A stretch of DNA of 64,000 bases from Desulfuromonadaceae bacterium (GTDB taxonomy: Bacteria > Desulfobacterota > Desulfuromonadia > Desulfuromonadales > JAHYIW01), in assembly GCA_019429445.1 (NCBI GenBank), contig JAHYIW010000014.1, positions 17,019 to 81,018 on the forward strand, read 5' to 3'. Both the position numbers and the translations under genes were made by a program. The notes beneath the pieces are model-generated. The model saw only the letters and a program-made list of their open reading frames with translations. It had not been told where the DNA came from and did no database searches. This document shows positions 25,766 through 35,002 of this stretch, one piece after another (the stretch's first letter is position 1; each line of letters begins with the position of its first letter).

Positions 25766-27154
25766 TTATCCGAGTTCGTTATACTCGCGGGCGCGAAACT
25801 CCACCCCTATCTCGTCTGCCGCGGCACGACATGCCGTCATATCGAGGCCGGGCAGGGCTACCGCGGTTGCAACCACCTCGGGGATATGCGCCTTCGCCAG
25901 AGTCAGAAACTCCCTAACCGCGACGTAACCCTGTTCACCGAAACGCGAACGGCACCAGTGCTGATACGTCGCGGCATCGGCAGCGTTGAGAGACACCGAA
26001 ACAGTGTCGATCAGCCCGTGCAATTCCGGCAGAATATTGCGCTGATGAACCAGGTTCGCCTGGCCGTCAGTGTTGACCCGCACTTTACACCCTTGCTCCT
26101 TGAGCCAGGCGGCAATTTTCTTGACCAGATCAATCCGCAACAGTGGTTCACCGTAGCCGCAGAAAACTACTTCGCGAAAACGGGACGGATCGCCGATGGC
26201 GGCGCGTACCTCGGCAACCGACGGCTCACGCTCCAGCTTGAGCTGATGCCCCTTAACAGTCCAATCCTTGAATTTGGCGCAAAAAGCACAGCTGTTGGTG
26301 CATCGATTGGTGATGTTCAGATAAAGGGAATCGCGGATGGCGTAAGCTATCCGCGCCGATTGATCGATGTCACCAATACCAAACAGGCGATAGGCGTTAA
26401 GGCTGGTGATGCGGCTGATGTCGGCGAGCGACAGCCCTTTGATCTCAGCCAGTTTTTCCGCAGTGTAACGTAGGTAGGCGGGTTCATTGCGTTTACCGCG
26501 AAATTTTTGCGGTGACAGATAGGGGCAGTCGGTTTCGATCAACAGATGATCCGTGGAAATCGACCGCGCCACGGCGCGCAGTGCGTCGTTATTCGGATAG
26601 GTGATGGTTGCGGGGAAAGAGATGTAAAACCCGATCTCAATGCAGGCGTGAGCCATGGCGATGTCACCAGAGAAACAGTGCAGTACACCGCCGACCGCTG
26701 CCGCGTCTTCTTCGCGCAACATGGTCAACACATCGTCGTGCGCGTCACGATCATGAACAATGAGCGGAAGATTGACCTCTTTGGCCAGCGCGATCTGGTG
26801 ACGAAAACAGTTGCGCTGAATGGCGCGCGGTGCGCGGTCACGATAATAATCCAGCCCTATCTCGCCGACCGCGACAACCTTGTCAGATGATACGATCAAC
26901 TGTTGCAATGCGGCGCGAGTTTCTGCGTTGGCCGTTGCTGCATCGTGGGGGTGAATGCCAACTGCGGCATAGATGTGCGGGGTGCTCCTTGCCAATTCCA
27001 CAGCAGCCTGTGAACTCTTCAAGTCGCAGCCGACGGTAAGGATGTGCGTGACCCCGGCAGCGGTGGCGCGCGTGATCACGGCCGCGCGGTCCGCGTCGTA
27101 GCCAGCTCCATCAAGGTGTGCATGGGTGTCTGTCAATTGAACAGGTCGATTCAT
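25766..27154 (-). CDS. TatD-family hydrolase fused to a radical SAM domain
   Basis: Fusion protein of 462 residues. The first 255 residues are a TatD metal-dependent DNase: TDTHAHLDGAGYDADR, GIHPHDAATANAET, VGEIGLDYYRDRAPR, IVHDRDAHDD and LIETDCPYLSP with all metal ligands. From residue 265 a radical SAM domain follows with the cluster motif CTNSCAFC (usual CxxxCxxC) and VVFCGYGEPLLRIDLV as the SAM-binding region. This is the TatD-linked rSAM family (TIGR04038 type); the reaction is unknown. It is the last gene of the tmk-holB-ricT-metG order. Confidence 0.9.
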   Translation of the reverse strand: MNRPVQLTDTHAHLDGAGYDADRAAVITRATAAGVTHILTVGCDLKSSQAAVELARSTPHIYAAVGIHPHDAATANAETRAALQQLIVSSDKVVAVGEIGLDYYRDRAPRAIQRNCFRHQIALAKEVNLPLIVHDRDAHDDVLTMLREEDAAAVGGVLHCFSGDIAMAHACIEIGFYISFPATITYPNNDALRAVARSISTDHLLIETDCPYLSPQKFRGKRNEPAYLRYTAEKLAEIKGLSLADISRITSLNAYRLFGIGDIDQSARIAYAIRDSLYLNITNRCTNSCAFCAKFKDWTVKGHQLKLEREPSVAEVRAAIGDPSRFREVVFCGYGEPLLRIDLVKKIAAWLKEQGCKVRVNTDGQANLVHQRNILPELHGLIDTVSVSLNAADAATYQHWCRSRFGEQGYVAVREFLTLAKAHIPEVVATAVALPGLDMTACRAAADEIGVEFRAREYNELG

Positions 27155-27180
27155 CGTTAGCGTTCCATAGCGGGGTTAAA

Positions 27181-27204
27181 CAGGGGACGCTGAAACGTCC
27201 CCTG
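27181..27204 (-). terminator. Hairpin between metG and tatD
   Basis: CAGGGGACG and CGTCCCCTG form a perfect 9-bp stem around six bases, within the 93-base gap after metG. On the minus strand it is followed only by TTTAAC, so termination would be partial. Confidence 0.45.
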
Positions 27205-27247
27205 TGGTCGGTTCACATGCAAGCTGCTGTCACCTGCGAAGTGACGG

Positions 27248-28777
27248 CTACTCGTGCTCAATACGCGGAAAAAGCGGCTCAGCTTTGGCAATTCTGGTGC
27301 CTGGCTGCAACCCACCCCAGTGATCATTCCCGTCAAGCGTAACATCGTTTCCGTCACACCCCAGGGTGGTGAGGATTGAGGCGGCACTCCCCGGCATGAA
27401 CGGTGCGATCAGCATCGCGATCAGGCGTACCCCTTCGAGAAGGTTATACATCACTGTCCCCAGTCGTGTGCGTTGTGATGCATCTTTCGCCAGCGTCCAG
27501 GGGGCGGATTCATCGATATATTTGTTCGCTGCGCTGACCAGTTCCCAAATCGTCTGCAACGTTTTGTTGAAGGCCATCTCGGTCATTTGCTGGTCGATTA
27601 AAGTAATTGCCGCCGGAAATTTTTCCTGCAAGAGGCGGTCAATCTCTGCAAGTTCGCCTGGCGCCGGCAATTCCCCGTCAAAGTATTTGTTGAGCATGGC
27701 GGTCGTACGGCTGAGCAGATTTCCCAGATCGTTGGCCAGGTCAGAATTAATGCGATGTATCAGCGCCGCATGAGAGAAGTCGCCGTCGAGACCGAACGGA
27801 ACCTCACGCAGCAGGAAGTAGCGGATCGCATCGACCCCGTATTTGTCGACCAGCATATGTGGCTCGACAACGTTACGCAGGCTCTTGCTCATCTTTTGAC
27901 CTTCGACCGTCCACCAACCGTGAGCAAAGATTTTTTTCGGCAATGGAATCCCTGCGGCGAGCAGGAAGGTCGGCCAGTAAACCGCGTGGAAGCGCAGAAT
28001 ATCCTTGCCGATAACATGTGCGTCGACGGGCCAGAATGTACCGTAATGACCTTCCTGGTCAGGATAGCCGAGAGCGGTAATGTAGTTGCTCAGCGCATCG
28101 AACCAGACGTAGATGACGTGTTTTTCATCCCCCGGAACCGGAATCCCCCAGGAGAAAGAGGTGCGGGAGATAGACAGGTCACGTAAACCTTCTTTGATAA
28201 AACTAAGGATTTCGTTGCGGCGGGAACGCGGTTGAATGAAATCCGGATTCTCCTCGATGTGCTTGAGTAACTGGTCCTGATATTTGCTCATCCGAAAGAA
28301 ATAAGACTCTTCCTTGAGTTTGTCCGTCGGCCGACCGCAATCAGGACAACTGCCATCCATCAATTGTTTTTCAGTCCAGAAGGTTTCACAGGGAGTGCAG
28401 TACCAGTCTTCGTATTCGCCGAGATAAATATCGCCCTTGCCCTGAATGAGCTTAAACAGGTGATGAACCCCTTTTTTGTGTCGTTCCTGAGAGGTGCGAA
28501 TAAAGTCGTCGTGAGTGATATTGAGCTTTTCCCACAGCGACTGGTAGCGTTTCATCACCCGGTCGGCCAATTCGAGAGGCGTCTCACCCTGAGCGTGGGC
28601 GGCTTTTTCGACTTTCTGGCCATGCTCGTCGGTGCCGGTGAGAAAAAATACTTTGTAACCGCGAGCACGTTTGTAACGGGCAATTGCGTCGCAGGCCAAA
28701 GTGGTATAGGCGTGGCCAATGTGAGGGACGTCATTCACATAATAGATCGGGGTGGTGACGTAAAAATGCTTGTCCAT
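27248..28777 (-). CDS. metG: Methionyl-tRNA synthetase
   Basis: Charges tRNA-Met. The 509-residue protein has the HIGH motif in YYVNDVPHIGHAYTTLA (residues 12-28), a zinc knuckle with CTPC and CPDC (about residues 127-147), the GKDILRFHAVYWPTFLLAAG stretch and KMSKS in GQKMSKSLRNVV. The anticodon-binding helical domain follows (LANDLGNLLSRTTAM). The C-terminal EMAP/tRNA-binding domain of the longest forms is absent, giving a monomer-type enzyme. It starts where ricT stops (one-base overlap). Confidence 0.97.
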   Translation of the reverse strand: MDKHFYVTTPIYYVNDVPHIGHAYTTLACDAIARYKRARGYKVFFLTGTDEHGQKVEKAAHAQGETPLELADRVMKRYQSLWEKLNITHDDFIRTSQERHKKGVHHLFKLIQGKGDIYLGEYEDWYCTPCETFWTEKQLMDGSCPDCGRPTDKLKEESYFFRMSKYQDQLLKHIEENPDFIQPRSRRNEILSFIKEGLRDLSISRTSFSWGIPVPGDEKHVIYVWFDALSNYITALGYPDQEGHYGTFWPVDAHVIGKDILRFHAVYWPTFLLAAGIPLPKKIFAHGWWTVEGQKMSKSLRNVVEPHMLVDKYGVDAIRYFLLREVPFGLDGDFSHAALIHRINSDLANDLGNLLSRTTAMLNKYFDGELPAPGELAEIDRLLQEKFPAAITLIDQQMTEMAFNKTLQTIWELVSAANKYIDESAPWTLAKDASQRTRLGTVMYNLLEGVRLIAMLIAPFMPGSAASILTTLGCDGNDVTLDGNDHWGGLQPGTRIAKAEPLFPRIEHE

Positions 28778-29991
28778 TATTTATCTCCAGAATCCGGTTT
28801 GTCGCTCCGCCCGCGGCGACGCCCGCGGCGACGAATACGTTTTTTCCTGTCTGTCTGCCCCTGTGATTCACCGGCTTTTGCGGCGGGCGGGGTGTTGTTT
28901 GGGGGAGGTTGCTGGCGTTTTATCTCTTGTTCCTTGGTCCCTCCCTCGGCGCTGCTTGAGCGACGGCTGCGACGATTACGGCTGCGATTGCGCCGTTGTG
29001 GTTTATCACCGTCCGTGTCGCCGTTAAGCGGGTCCTTTTGATGGCGAGGTTCATCACCTTCGAGCGTCTGATTGCTTTCTGCGGAGGGGGGGACGGAAGT
29101 TGTCCCCGCTGGTGATTCAGTGTGCTTCTGATGTCGTGGACAGGTGTGAGCGGACTCTTTGCCGGAGCGGTGTTTGTCCGCACAGGGAGGGGCATTTCCG
29201 GCAGAGAACTGCTCTGCGCTAACCTCGACACGGGTACCATCAGCGAGCAAGAGGGTAATTGTGCGTTGCAGGATATGGGTGTCGCACACGATGGCATCCT
29301 GCCCATCCCAGACAAACTTGCGACCGCTCTTTGGCAGCCCCTTTTTGAGATCACAATAGGTTTCGTACTCGTAGCTGAGACAGCAGAGAAGACGCCCACA
29401 CTGGCCGGAAATCTTGCCCGGATTAAGCGCCAACCCTTGCTCTTTCGCCATCTTGACAGAGACCGGGGTAAATTCAGTCAGGAAGGAACAGCAACACAAC
29501 TCTCGCCCACATACACCAAGTCCACCAATCATCTTCGCTTCATCGCGTACGCCGATCTGGCGCATTTCAATGCGGGTGTGAAAATGGTGGGCAAGATCCT
29601 TGACCAGTTCGCGAAAGTCGATGCGGCCATCAGCAGTGAAATAAAAGATGATTTTTGATCCATCGAACAGATATTCGGCGCGCACCAGTTTCATGTCCAG
29701 GTTACGTTCCTGAATGCGTTTATGGGTGTAGCGCTGAGCTTCTTCTTCGCGAGCCGTATTTCCGGAAGCCATCGTCAGATCATCCGCAGTCGCGGGGCGC
29801 AGGACGGCTTTCAAGTTTTCTGGCGCTTCTTCATCGGCGATTTCGCGAGGGGGAACAACAACCGTGGCGAGGGCGCGACCGCGATCAGTTTCAACGATGA
29901 TTTTATCCCCGCGACCAAAGCGAAAATTTTGCGCATTAAAATCATATTGTCGTCCCGCGTCGCGGAACTTGACAGTAACCAGGCGTATCAT
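28777..29991 (-). CDS. ricT: PSP1-domain protein RicT (YaaT) with basic tail
   Basis: Homologue of Bacillus YaaT/RicT, a component of a complex that influences RNA processing and development. Residues 1-255 show the family core: VKFRDAGRQYDFNAQNF, MRQIGVRDEAKMIGGLG, CGRELCCCSFLTEF, NPGKISGQCGRLLCCLSYE and YCDLKKGLPK, with the conserved cysteines. The last 130 residues are low-complexity, proline- and charge-rich, ending in arginine clusters (RKKRIRRRGRRRGRSD) that could bind RNA. Such a tail is not present in shorter homologues. It is between holB and metG in a widespread gene order. Confidence 0.9.
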   Translation of the reverse strand: MIRLVTVKFRDAGRQYDFNAQNFRFGRGDKIIVETDRGRALATVVVPPREIADEEAPENLKAVLRPATADDLTMASGNTAREEEAQRYTHKRIQERNLDMKLVRAEYLFDGSKIIFYFTADGRIDFRELVKDLAHHFHTRIEMRQIGVRDEAKMIGGLGVCGRELCCCSFLTEFTPVSVKMAKEQGLALNPGKISGQCGRLLCCLSYEYETYCDLKKGLPKSGRKFVWDGQDAIVCDTHILQRTITLLLADGTRVEVSAEQFSAGNAPPCADKHRSGKESAHTCPRHQKHTESPAGTTSVPPSAESNQTLEGDEPRHQKDPLNGDTDGDKPQRRNRSRNRRSRRSSSAEGGTKEQEIKRQQPPPNNTPPAAKAGESQGQTDRKKRIRRRGRRRGRSDKPDSGDK

Positions 29992-30015
29992 GGCAATCCT
30001 TTGTTGATCGTCCCG

Positions 30016-30978
30016 TCAGGCCACCAGCTGCAAGAGCAGGGTTTCCATCGCCAGCTGGCGGTTGACATTGCGTTCGAGACGGTGACGGGTTTCTTTAATT
30101 GCAACGAGTTTGTTGAGTAGCTCCAGAGTGCTGTGTTTTCCCGCTACGGTCTCTATGTTAGCACGTAAATCAATATTGATAAACTGTGCGGCTCCATTAT
30201 GTCGGCGCAACAGCGCATCACGATAAAATGCCTGATAAATCTCCAGAACTTCAGGCAGGCGATCTTTGTCCGCCGCCAGTCGTTCCGCCAACGCGAAAAT
30301 TGGCAGGATACTGCCGGACGACAACATCACCAGCGACTGAATCAGCTCACGCCGCTCATTAAGATAAAGATCACGATCCTTGCCCAGTGCTTTTTTGAAG
30401 CTGCCCTCCGAAAGTGCGGCAAGAATGTGGCTTTCCTCGTCGTTCAAGTCAAGCTGGACACGGAGCTCATCTTCCAGTTGGACAGCGGCAAGGCGATTGA
30501 ATGGGAGTGGCTGACAGCGGGAACGAATCGTTTGCAGCACCCGTTGAGGGTAGGCGGTTAACAGAATAAAAATGGCGTTTCCGGGCGGCTCTTCGAGCGT
30601 TTTGAGCAAGGCATTGCCGGATGACCGGTTCAGTTTGTCGGCGGCTTCAATCAGGCAGATCTTGCGTGAAGCCTCTAGTGCACGATAGGCCAGCTCTTTT
30701 TGCAAAAGCCGGATTTGCTCGATCTTGAAATTGGCTCCATCAGCTTCAAGGACATGGAGGTCGGGATGATTGCCGTGATCAATTTTGCGACAGGCCGGGC
30801 AGTCACCGCACCCTTGAGCCGGGCAGAATACCGCACGCGCCAAGGCTAATGCCACCAGTCGCTTGCCAATTCCGTCGGGGCCGGTAAAGAGGTAGGCATT
30901 GGCCAGCCGATCACTTTTCAGGGCACGACGTAACAGGTCTTTTTGCCGTTCGTGGCCAAGGATCTGGGCGAATGTCAT
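30016..30978 (-). CDS. holB: DNA polymerase III subunit delta'
   Basis: Clamp-loader subunit of 320 residues. The AAA+ part has ILGHERQKDLLRRAL, the P-loop-like FTGPDGIGKRLVALALARA, a zinc module (CPAQGCGDCPAC), the KICLIEAADKLNRSSGNALL Walker B equivalent and the SRC motif TIRSRCQPLPF. The C-terminal collar domain follows. It overlaps tmk by four bases and is 24 bases from ricT. Confidence 0.95.
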   Translation of the reverse strand: MTFAQILGHERQKDLLRRALKSDRLANAYLFTGPDGIGKRLVALALARAVFCPAQGCGDCPACRKIDHGNHPDLHVLEADGANFKIEQIRLLQKELAYRALEASRKICLIEAADKLNRSSGNALLKTLEEPPGNAIFILLTAYPQRVLQTIRSRCQPLPFNRLAAVQLEDELRVQLDLNDEESHILAALSEGSFKKALGKDRDLYLNERRELIQSLVMLSSGSILPIFALAERLAADKDRLPEVLEIYQAFYRDALLRRHNGAAQFINIDLRANIETVAGKHSTLELLNKLVAIKETRHRLERNVNRQLAMETLLLQLVA

Positions 30979-31622
30979 GGTGTCCCTCGGGTTGAGATGA
31001 CGTTGTCGACAACCTGTCGAATATGCTCGGCGATGCGTGCCGGAGAACCTTCGGCATCAATGATCTGAAAACGTTTGTGCTGCGCCGCCAGCGCGAGGTA
31101 CCCCTGGCGGACACGATGATGAAAAGCGAGGGATTCACGTTCAAAGCGATCTTCATTGTCGCCCTCGGCCTGTGCGTTGCGGGCGCGAGCTCGCTGGAGT
31201 CCTGCTGCGACCGGAAAATCAAGAAGCAGGGTCAGATCGGGAACAACGCTGTTGGTTGCAAGGCGGTTGAGGTCGCCGATCAAATCCAGATCAAGCCCCC
31301 GTCCGTGCCCCTGATAAGCGACTGTTGCATCGATGTAGCGATCACAGATGACAATCGTACCTGTGGTAAGCGCCGGACGAATGATCTCGTCGACATGCTG
31401 GGCCCGCGCTGCGGCGTAGAGGAGGAGCTCCGAACGCTGGGTCAGGGCGGTATTGGCGGCATCGAGCAGGATTGAACGAATGGCGTCGGAAATAACACAT
31501 CCCCCCGGTTCACGGGTGGTCAGGACGGGATAACCGCTGGCGCGCAGATGTTCGGCGAGGCGTTGCGATTGTGTGGTCTTGCCGCAACCTTCGCTCCCTT
31601 CAAATGTAATAAAAAAAGACAT
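30975..31622 (-). CDS. tmk: Thymidylate kinase
   Basis: Phosphorylates dTMP to dTDP. The 215-residue enzyme has the P-loop FEGSEGCGKTTQSQRLAE, the DRX motif in VICDRYIDATVAYQGHGRG, LLLDFPVAAGLQRARAR and EDRFERESLAFHHRVRQGY. It is the first gene of the tmk-holB-ricT-metG-tatD order. The ATG at 31622 faces a 247-base divergent intergenic region shared with rnc. Confidence 0.96.
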   Translation of the reverse strand: MSFFITFEGSEGCGKTTQSQRLAEHLRASGYPVLTTREPGGCVISDAIRSILLDAANTALTQRSELLLYAAARAQHVDEIIRPALTTGTIVICDRYIDATVAYQGHGRGLDLDLIGDLNRLATNSVVPDLTLLLDFPVAAGLQRARARNAQAEGDNEDRFERESLAFHHRVRQGYLALAAQHKRFQIIDAEGSPARIAEHIRQVVDNVISTRGTP

Positions 31623-31798
31623 AGTTGGCTGACTGTGAAAGAGTACTTTTCATCAGGAGTTGACCCTGGATTTTGTGAAAAAACGAGGTCTGTTGAAAAT
31701 TTGTGCGTCACCGGATTTTGTCAAAAAATCAATCTTCACATTATAGAAAAGCGCTGTGGCAAAGATCAAGGAAAATCCTGTAAGCGTGTCGCTAAATA

Positions 31799-31827
31799 TT
31801 GATAATAAATAGAGATTCAGTTATACT
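31799..31827 (+). promoter_or_regulatory. Sigma-70 promoter of rnc-era-der
   Basis: TTGATA (31799-31804) and TATACT (31822-31827) lie 17 bases apart, about 43 bases before the rnc start. Confidence 0.65.
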
Positions 31828-31869
31828 CTCAAATCGTTTGCAGTCGATGACAGACAGGTGGGATAGAGG

Positions 31870-32586
31870 ATGGATATAACTTCGGCAATCGCTGCTTTAC
31901 AGGAACGACTGGACTACCGTTTTAACGATTCAATGCTCCTGAAAACGGCGCTGACGCACAAATCGTTTCGTAATGAACAGCCAGCGGACATGGCTCCTGA
32001 CGACAATGAGCGTCTGGAGTTTCTGGGGGATGCGGTTCTTGATCTGTTTATCGGTGAACGCCTCTACGAAATTGAGCCCTCTTTGAGCGAGGGCGAAATG
32101 ACCAGGGTACGCGCCGAACTTGTCAGTGAAGTCGGTCTGGCCCGGGTTTCACGCACGTTGCAGCTGGGGGAATCCCTGTTGTTGGGACGTGGTGAACGCA
32201 AAAGTGGCGGACCAGACAAAGACAGTCTTCAGGCGAATACACTTGAAGCGGTGATCGGCGCGATCTTTCGCGATGGCGGGTGGCAGGCATTGACAACGGT
32301 TGCCGCGCGCCTGTTTTTACCGTTGATTATCGATAGTGTTGCACAATCAGCCGACAGTGTTGACAGTAAAAGCCGGTTACAGGAGCTTTTGCAGGCGCAA
32401 GGGGAAAAACCGCCGGAGTATAGACTGATTGAAATCGAAGGCCCCGATCATGACCGAAGGTATGGTATCGAGGTATTGATCGACGGTCAACGCGCCGGTT
32501 TTGGAAGTGGTCGTTCAAAAAAATTGGCGCAGCAGGTTGCTGCCCGGGAGGCGTTGCTCACTGTGCAGAAATTGCGCGACGCATAA
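31870..32586 (+). CDS. rnc: Ribonuclease III
   Basis: Double-strand-specific endoribonuclease of 238 residues for rRNA and mRNA processing. The signature NERLEFLGDAVLDLFIGERL, the GRGERKSGGPDKDSLQANTLEA segment and IGAIFRDGGWQA form the nuclease domain. The C-terminal double-stranded RNA-binding domain reads SRLQELLQAQGEKPPEYRL and GRSKKLAQQVAAREAL. AGAGG precedes the ATG. It heads the classic rnc-era pair. Confidence 0.97.
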   Translation: MDITSAIAALQERLDYRFNDSMLLKTALTHKSFRNEQPADMAPDDNERLEFLGDAVLDLFIGERLYEIEPSLSEGEMTRVRAELVSEVGLARVSRTLQLGESLLLGRGERKSGGPDKDSLQANTLEAVIGAIFRDGGWQALTTVAARLFLPLIIDSVAQSADSVDSKSRLQELLQAQGEKPPEYRLIEIEGPDHDRRYGIEVLIDGQRAGFGSGRSKKLAQQVAAREALLTVQKLRDA

Positions 32587-32628
32587 ATATTTTTCGACAC
32601 ACAAAGCCCGACGGCTGTGGAGTGAACC

Positions 32629-33525
32629 ATGACAGATCATCAATTTAAATCAGGTTTTGTGGCGATTATCGGTCGTCCCAATGTCGGTAAATCGACGTTG
32701 CTGAATCGCCTTCTCGGGCAGAAAATTGCCATTACATCGAACAAGCCGCAGACGACCCGAAATCGTATCCTGGGGATATTGACTGACGCAGCAAGTCAGA
32801 CGCTTTTTCTTGACACCCCCGGCATTCATCCGGCGCGAGATGACCTGAACCGCTTCATGGTCGAAGAAGCGGTTGATGCCTGTGCCGATGTCGACATGAT
32901 CCTGCTGACCATCGATGCCGAGCGCCCCGGTCTGGATCGTCTCGACCAGTTGTTCAAGATTCTGGATGGAAGGCGGGCTGCGGTATTGCTTGGAATCAAC
33001 AAGATTGACCGTATCCCACGCCAGCAGTTGCTGCCGATGATTGCGCAATTATCAGAACAGTTTTCATTTGCGGAAATTATTCCGTTTTCAGCACATACCG
33101 GTGAGGGGGTCGACACGCTACTCGCGGCGATTCGTTCGCGCTTGCCAGACGGTCCGCGCTATTACCCCGAGGATATTCTGACCGATTTGCCGGAACGTTT
33201 TATCGTTGCCGAGATGGTTCGTGAACAGTTGTTGAAACAAACGCATGAAGAGATTCCGTATGGGGTTGCGATCGTCGTAGAGAGTTTTACTGAACGAACT
33301 GATCGCGCGCTGATCGAAATCAAGGTTAAGATTATTGTTGAGCGGGCTTCGCACAAAGGGATTGTGCTGGGTAAAGGTGGCGAGAAAATTCGTGCCATCG
33401 GGACAGCGGCGCGGCATGACATCGAACGTTTTATCGGTTCGAAGGTCTATCTGGAATTGTTCGTCAAGGTTCAAAAGAACTGGACCGAATCCGCACGATT
33501 ACGTCAGGAATTTGGCTACAAATAA
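32629..33525 (+). CDS. era: GTPase Era
   Basis: Ras-like GTPase with KH domain that assists 30S ribosome assembly and 16S rRNA maturation. The 298-residue protein has G1 [16 protein letters not shown], switch region [10 protein letters not shown]3 [12 protein letters not shown]4 GINKIDRI and the G5 region [10 protein letters not shown]. The KH domain carries [20 protein letters not shown]. It lies 42 bases after rnc and 37 bases before der. Confidence 0.97.
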   Translation: MTDHQFKSGFVAIIGRPNVGKSTLLNRLLGQKIAITSNKPQTTRNRILGILTDAASQTLFLDTPGIHPARDDLNRFMVEEAVDACADVDMILLTIDAERPGLDRLDQLFKILDGRRAAVLLGINKIDRIPRQQLLPMIAQLSEQFSFAEIIPFSAHTGEGVDTLLAAIRSRLPDGPRYYPEDILTDLPERFIVAEMVREQLLKQTHEEIPYGVAIVVESFTERTDRALIEIKVKIIVERASHKGIVLGKGGEKIRAIGTAARHDIERFIGSKVYLELFVKVQKNWTESARLRQEFGYK

Positions 33526-33562
33526 CAGATATTGCCAAGTGTTTGGCGAGAAAGAAAAGTAC

Positions 33563-34882
33563 ATGTTGCCAGTTGTAGCTATTGTTGGGCGTCCGAATGT
33601 CGGCAAATCGACCCTTTTTAATCGTCTTTGTGGCAGTCGCCGTGCCATCGTTGAAGATTTTCCTGGGGTTACCCGTGATCGTCATTATGCCGAAGTGACC
33701 AAACACGAAAAACCTTTTATGCTGATTGATACCGGCGGATTTGAGCCGGCCTCACGCGATCGTCTCCTGACGCAGATGCGTGAGCAATCGCAGTTGGCGA
33801 TCGAGGAAGCTGACGTCATCATCTTTTTGATGGATGGACGCGAGGGATTGAATGCCTCCGATACAGATGTCGTGGCCATCTTGCGTCAAGTCAAAAAACC
33901 GGTGCTCTACGTGGCCAATAAAATCGACGGCGGTGGGCTTGAACCCGCGCTGGGTGAGTTCTACTCGCTCGGTGTTGCAGAAGTTTTGCCCGCTTCGGCC
34001 GAGCATGGCTACGGGATCAATGATCTGATTGATGAATTGATGAAGTTGCTGCCAGCTCCGGAGGTGATCGAGGAAGATGAACGTGAAACGCGAATCGCCG
34101 TCATCGGTCGCCCGAATGTCGGTAAATCGTCACTTGTCAACCGCATGCTTGGCTATGAGCGCGTGGTGGCTAACCCGATCGCCGGGACCACCCGTGACAC
34201 TATTGATACCCCCTTTCAGTATCATTCAAAACGCTATGTGTTGATCGATACGGCGGGTATCAGGCGCAAGGGCAAGGTCAGTCAAAAACTTGAAAAGTTC
34301 AGTGTTATCCAGGCATTAAAAGGGATGGAACGGGCTCATATCACACTCGTTCTGATCGATGCAAGTGAGGGCGTTACCGACCAGGATGTGACCGTTGCGG
34401 GGTATGCCCATGAGAAGGGACGAGCCATTATTCTGCTCGTCAATAAGTGGGATCTGGTCGCCAAAGACAATTCGTCGATGAAGAAATATACAGAAGATTT
34501 ACGCATTAAATTCAAGTTTCTGGCTCACGTTCCGATCCTTTTTATCTCTGCCGTCACTGGTCAGCGCGTGGCGAAGATTATGGATCTGGTTGAATCGGTC
34601 GCCGAGGAGTTTAACCGGAAAATTTCCACGCCCGAGCTGAACCGGATTCTCAAGGAAGCCGAGGATGCTCATCCGCCGGCATTTTTCCAGGGACAACGCG
34701 TGAAATTCTACTATGCGACCCAGTCGGCAGTTCGACCGCCCACGTTTATCATTTTTGCTAACCGTGCGAAAGGGGTCCATTTTTCATATGAACGCTATCT
34801 GGTAAATAAATTTCGCGAAGCTTTCGGTTTTGACGGCGTGCCGATTCGACTGATCTTCCGTGACCGGGAACGCAATAAATAG
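33563..34882 (+). CDS. der: Ribosome-associated GTPase Der (EngA)
   Basis: Tandem-GTPase protein of 439 residues for 50S subunit assembly. The first G domain opens [20 protein letters not shown] with [11 protein letters not shown] and NKIDGG; the second has [31 protein letters not shown] and NKWDLV. The C-terminal KH-like domain ([18 protein letters not shown]) completes the family pattern. The frame is open further upstream, but the ATG at 33563 gives the standard Der N-terminus and lies outside era. Confidence 0.97.
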   Translation: MLPVVAIVGRPNVGKSTLFNRLCGSRRAIVEDFPGVTRDRHYAEVTKHEKPFMLIDTGGFEPASRDRLLTQMREQSQLAIEEADVIIFLMDGREGLNASDTDVVAILRQVKKPVLYVANKIDGGGLEPALGEFYSLGVAEVLPASAEHGYGINDLIDELMKLLPAPEVIEEDERETRIAVIGRPNVGKSSLVNRMLGYERVVANPIAGTTRDTIDTPFQYHSKRYVLIDTAGIRRKGKVSQKLEKFSVIQALKGMERAHITLVLIDASEGVTDQDVTVAGYAHEKGRAIILLVNKWDLVAKDNSSMKKYTEDLRIKFKFLAHVPILFISAVTGQRVAKIMDLVESVAEEFNRKISTPELNRILKEAEDAHPPAFFQGQRVKFYYATQSAVRPPTFIIFANRAKGVHFSYERYLVNKFREAFGFDGVPIRLIFRDRERNK

Positions 34883-35002
34883 GCAATAATGCTTTACTTT
34901 CCCCAAGCCGTCCGCTATATTTACCTGTATTTTACTGGCATCAACCTGGGTCGAGGCGACACGTGCCAGACCCTGTGATCGACAACCCTGAATGAGTTTT
35001 GC

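Noticed and set aside
33335..33562. Upstream extension of the der reading frame
   Set aside because: It overlaps the end of era and gives no Der-like residues; ATG 33563 gives the conserved N-terminus.
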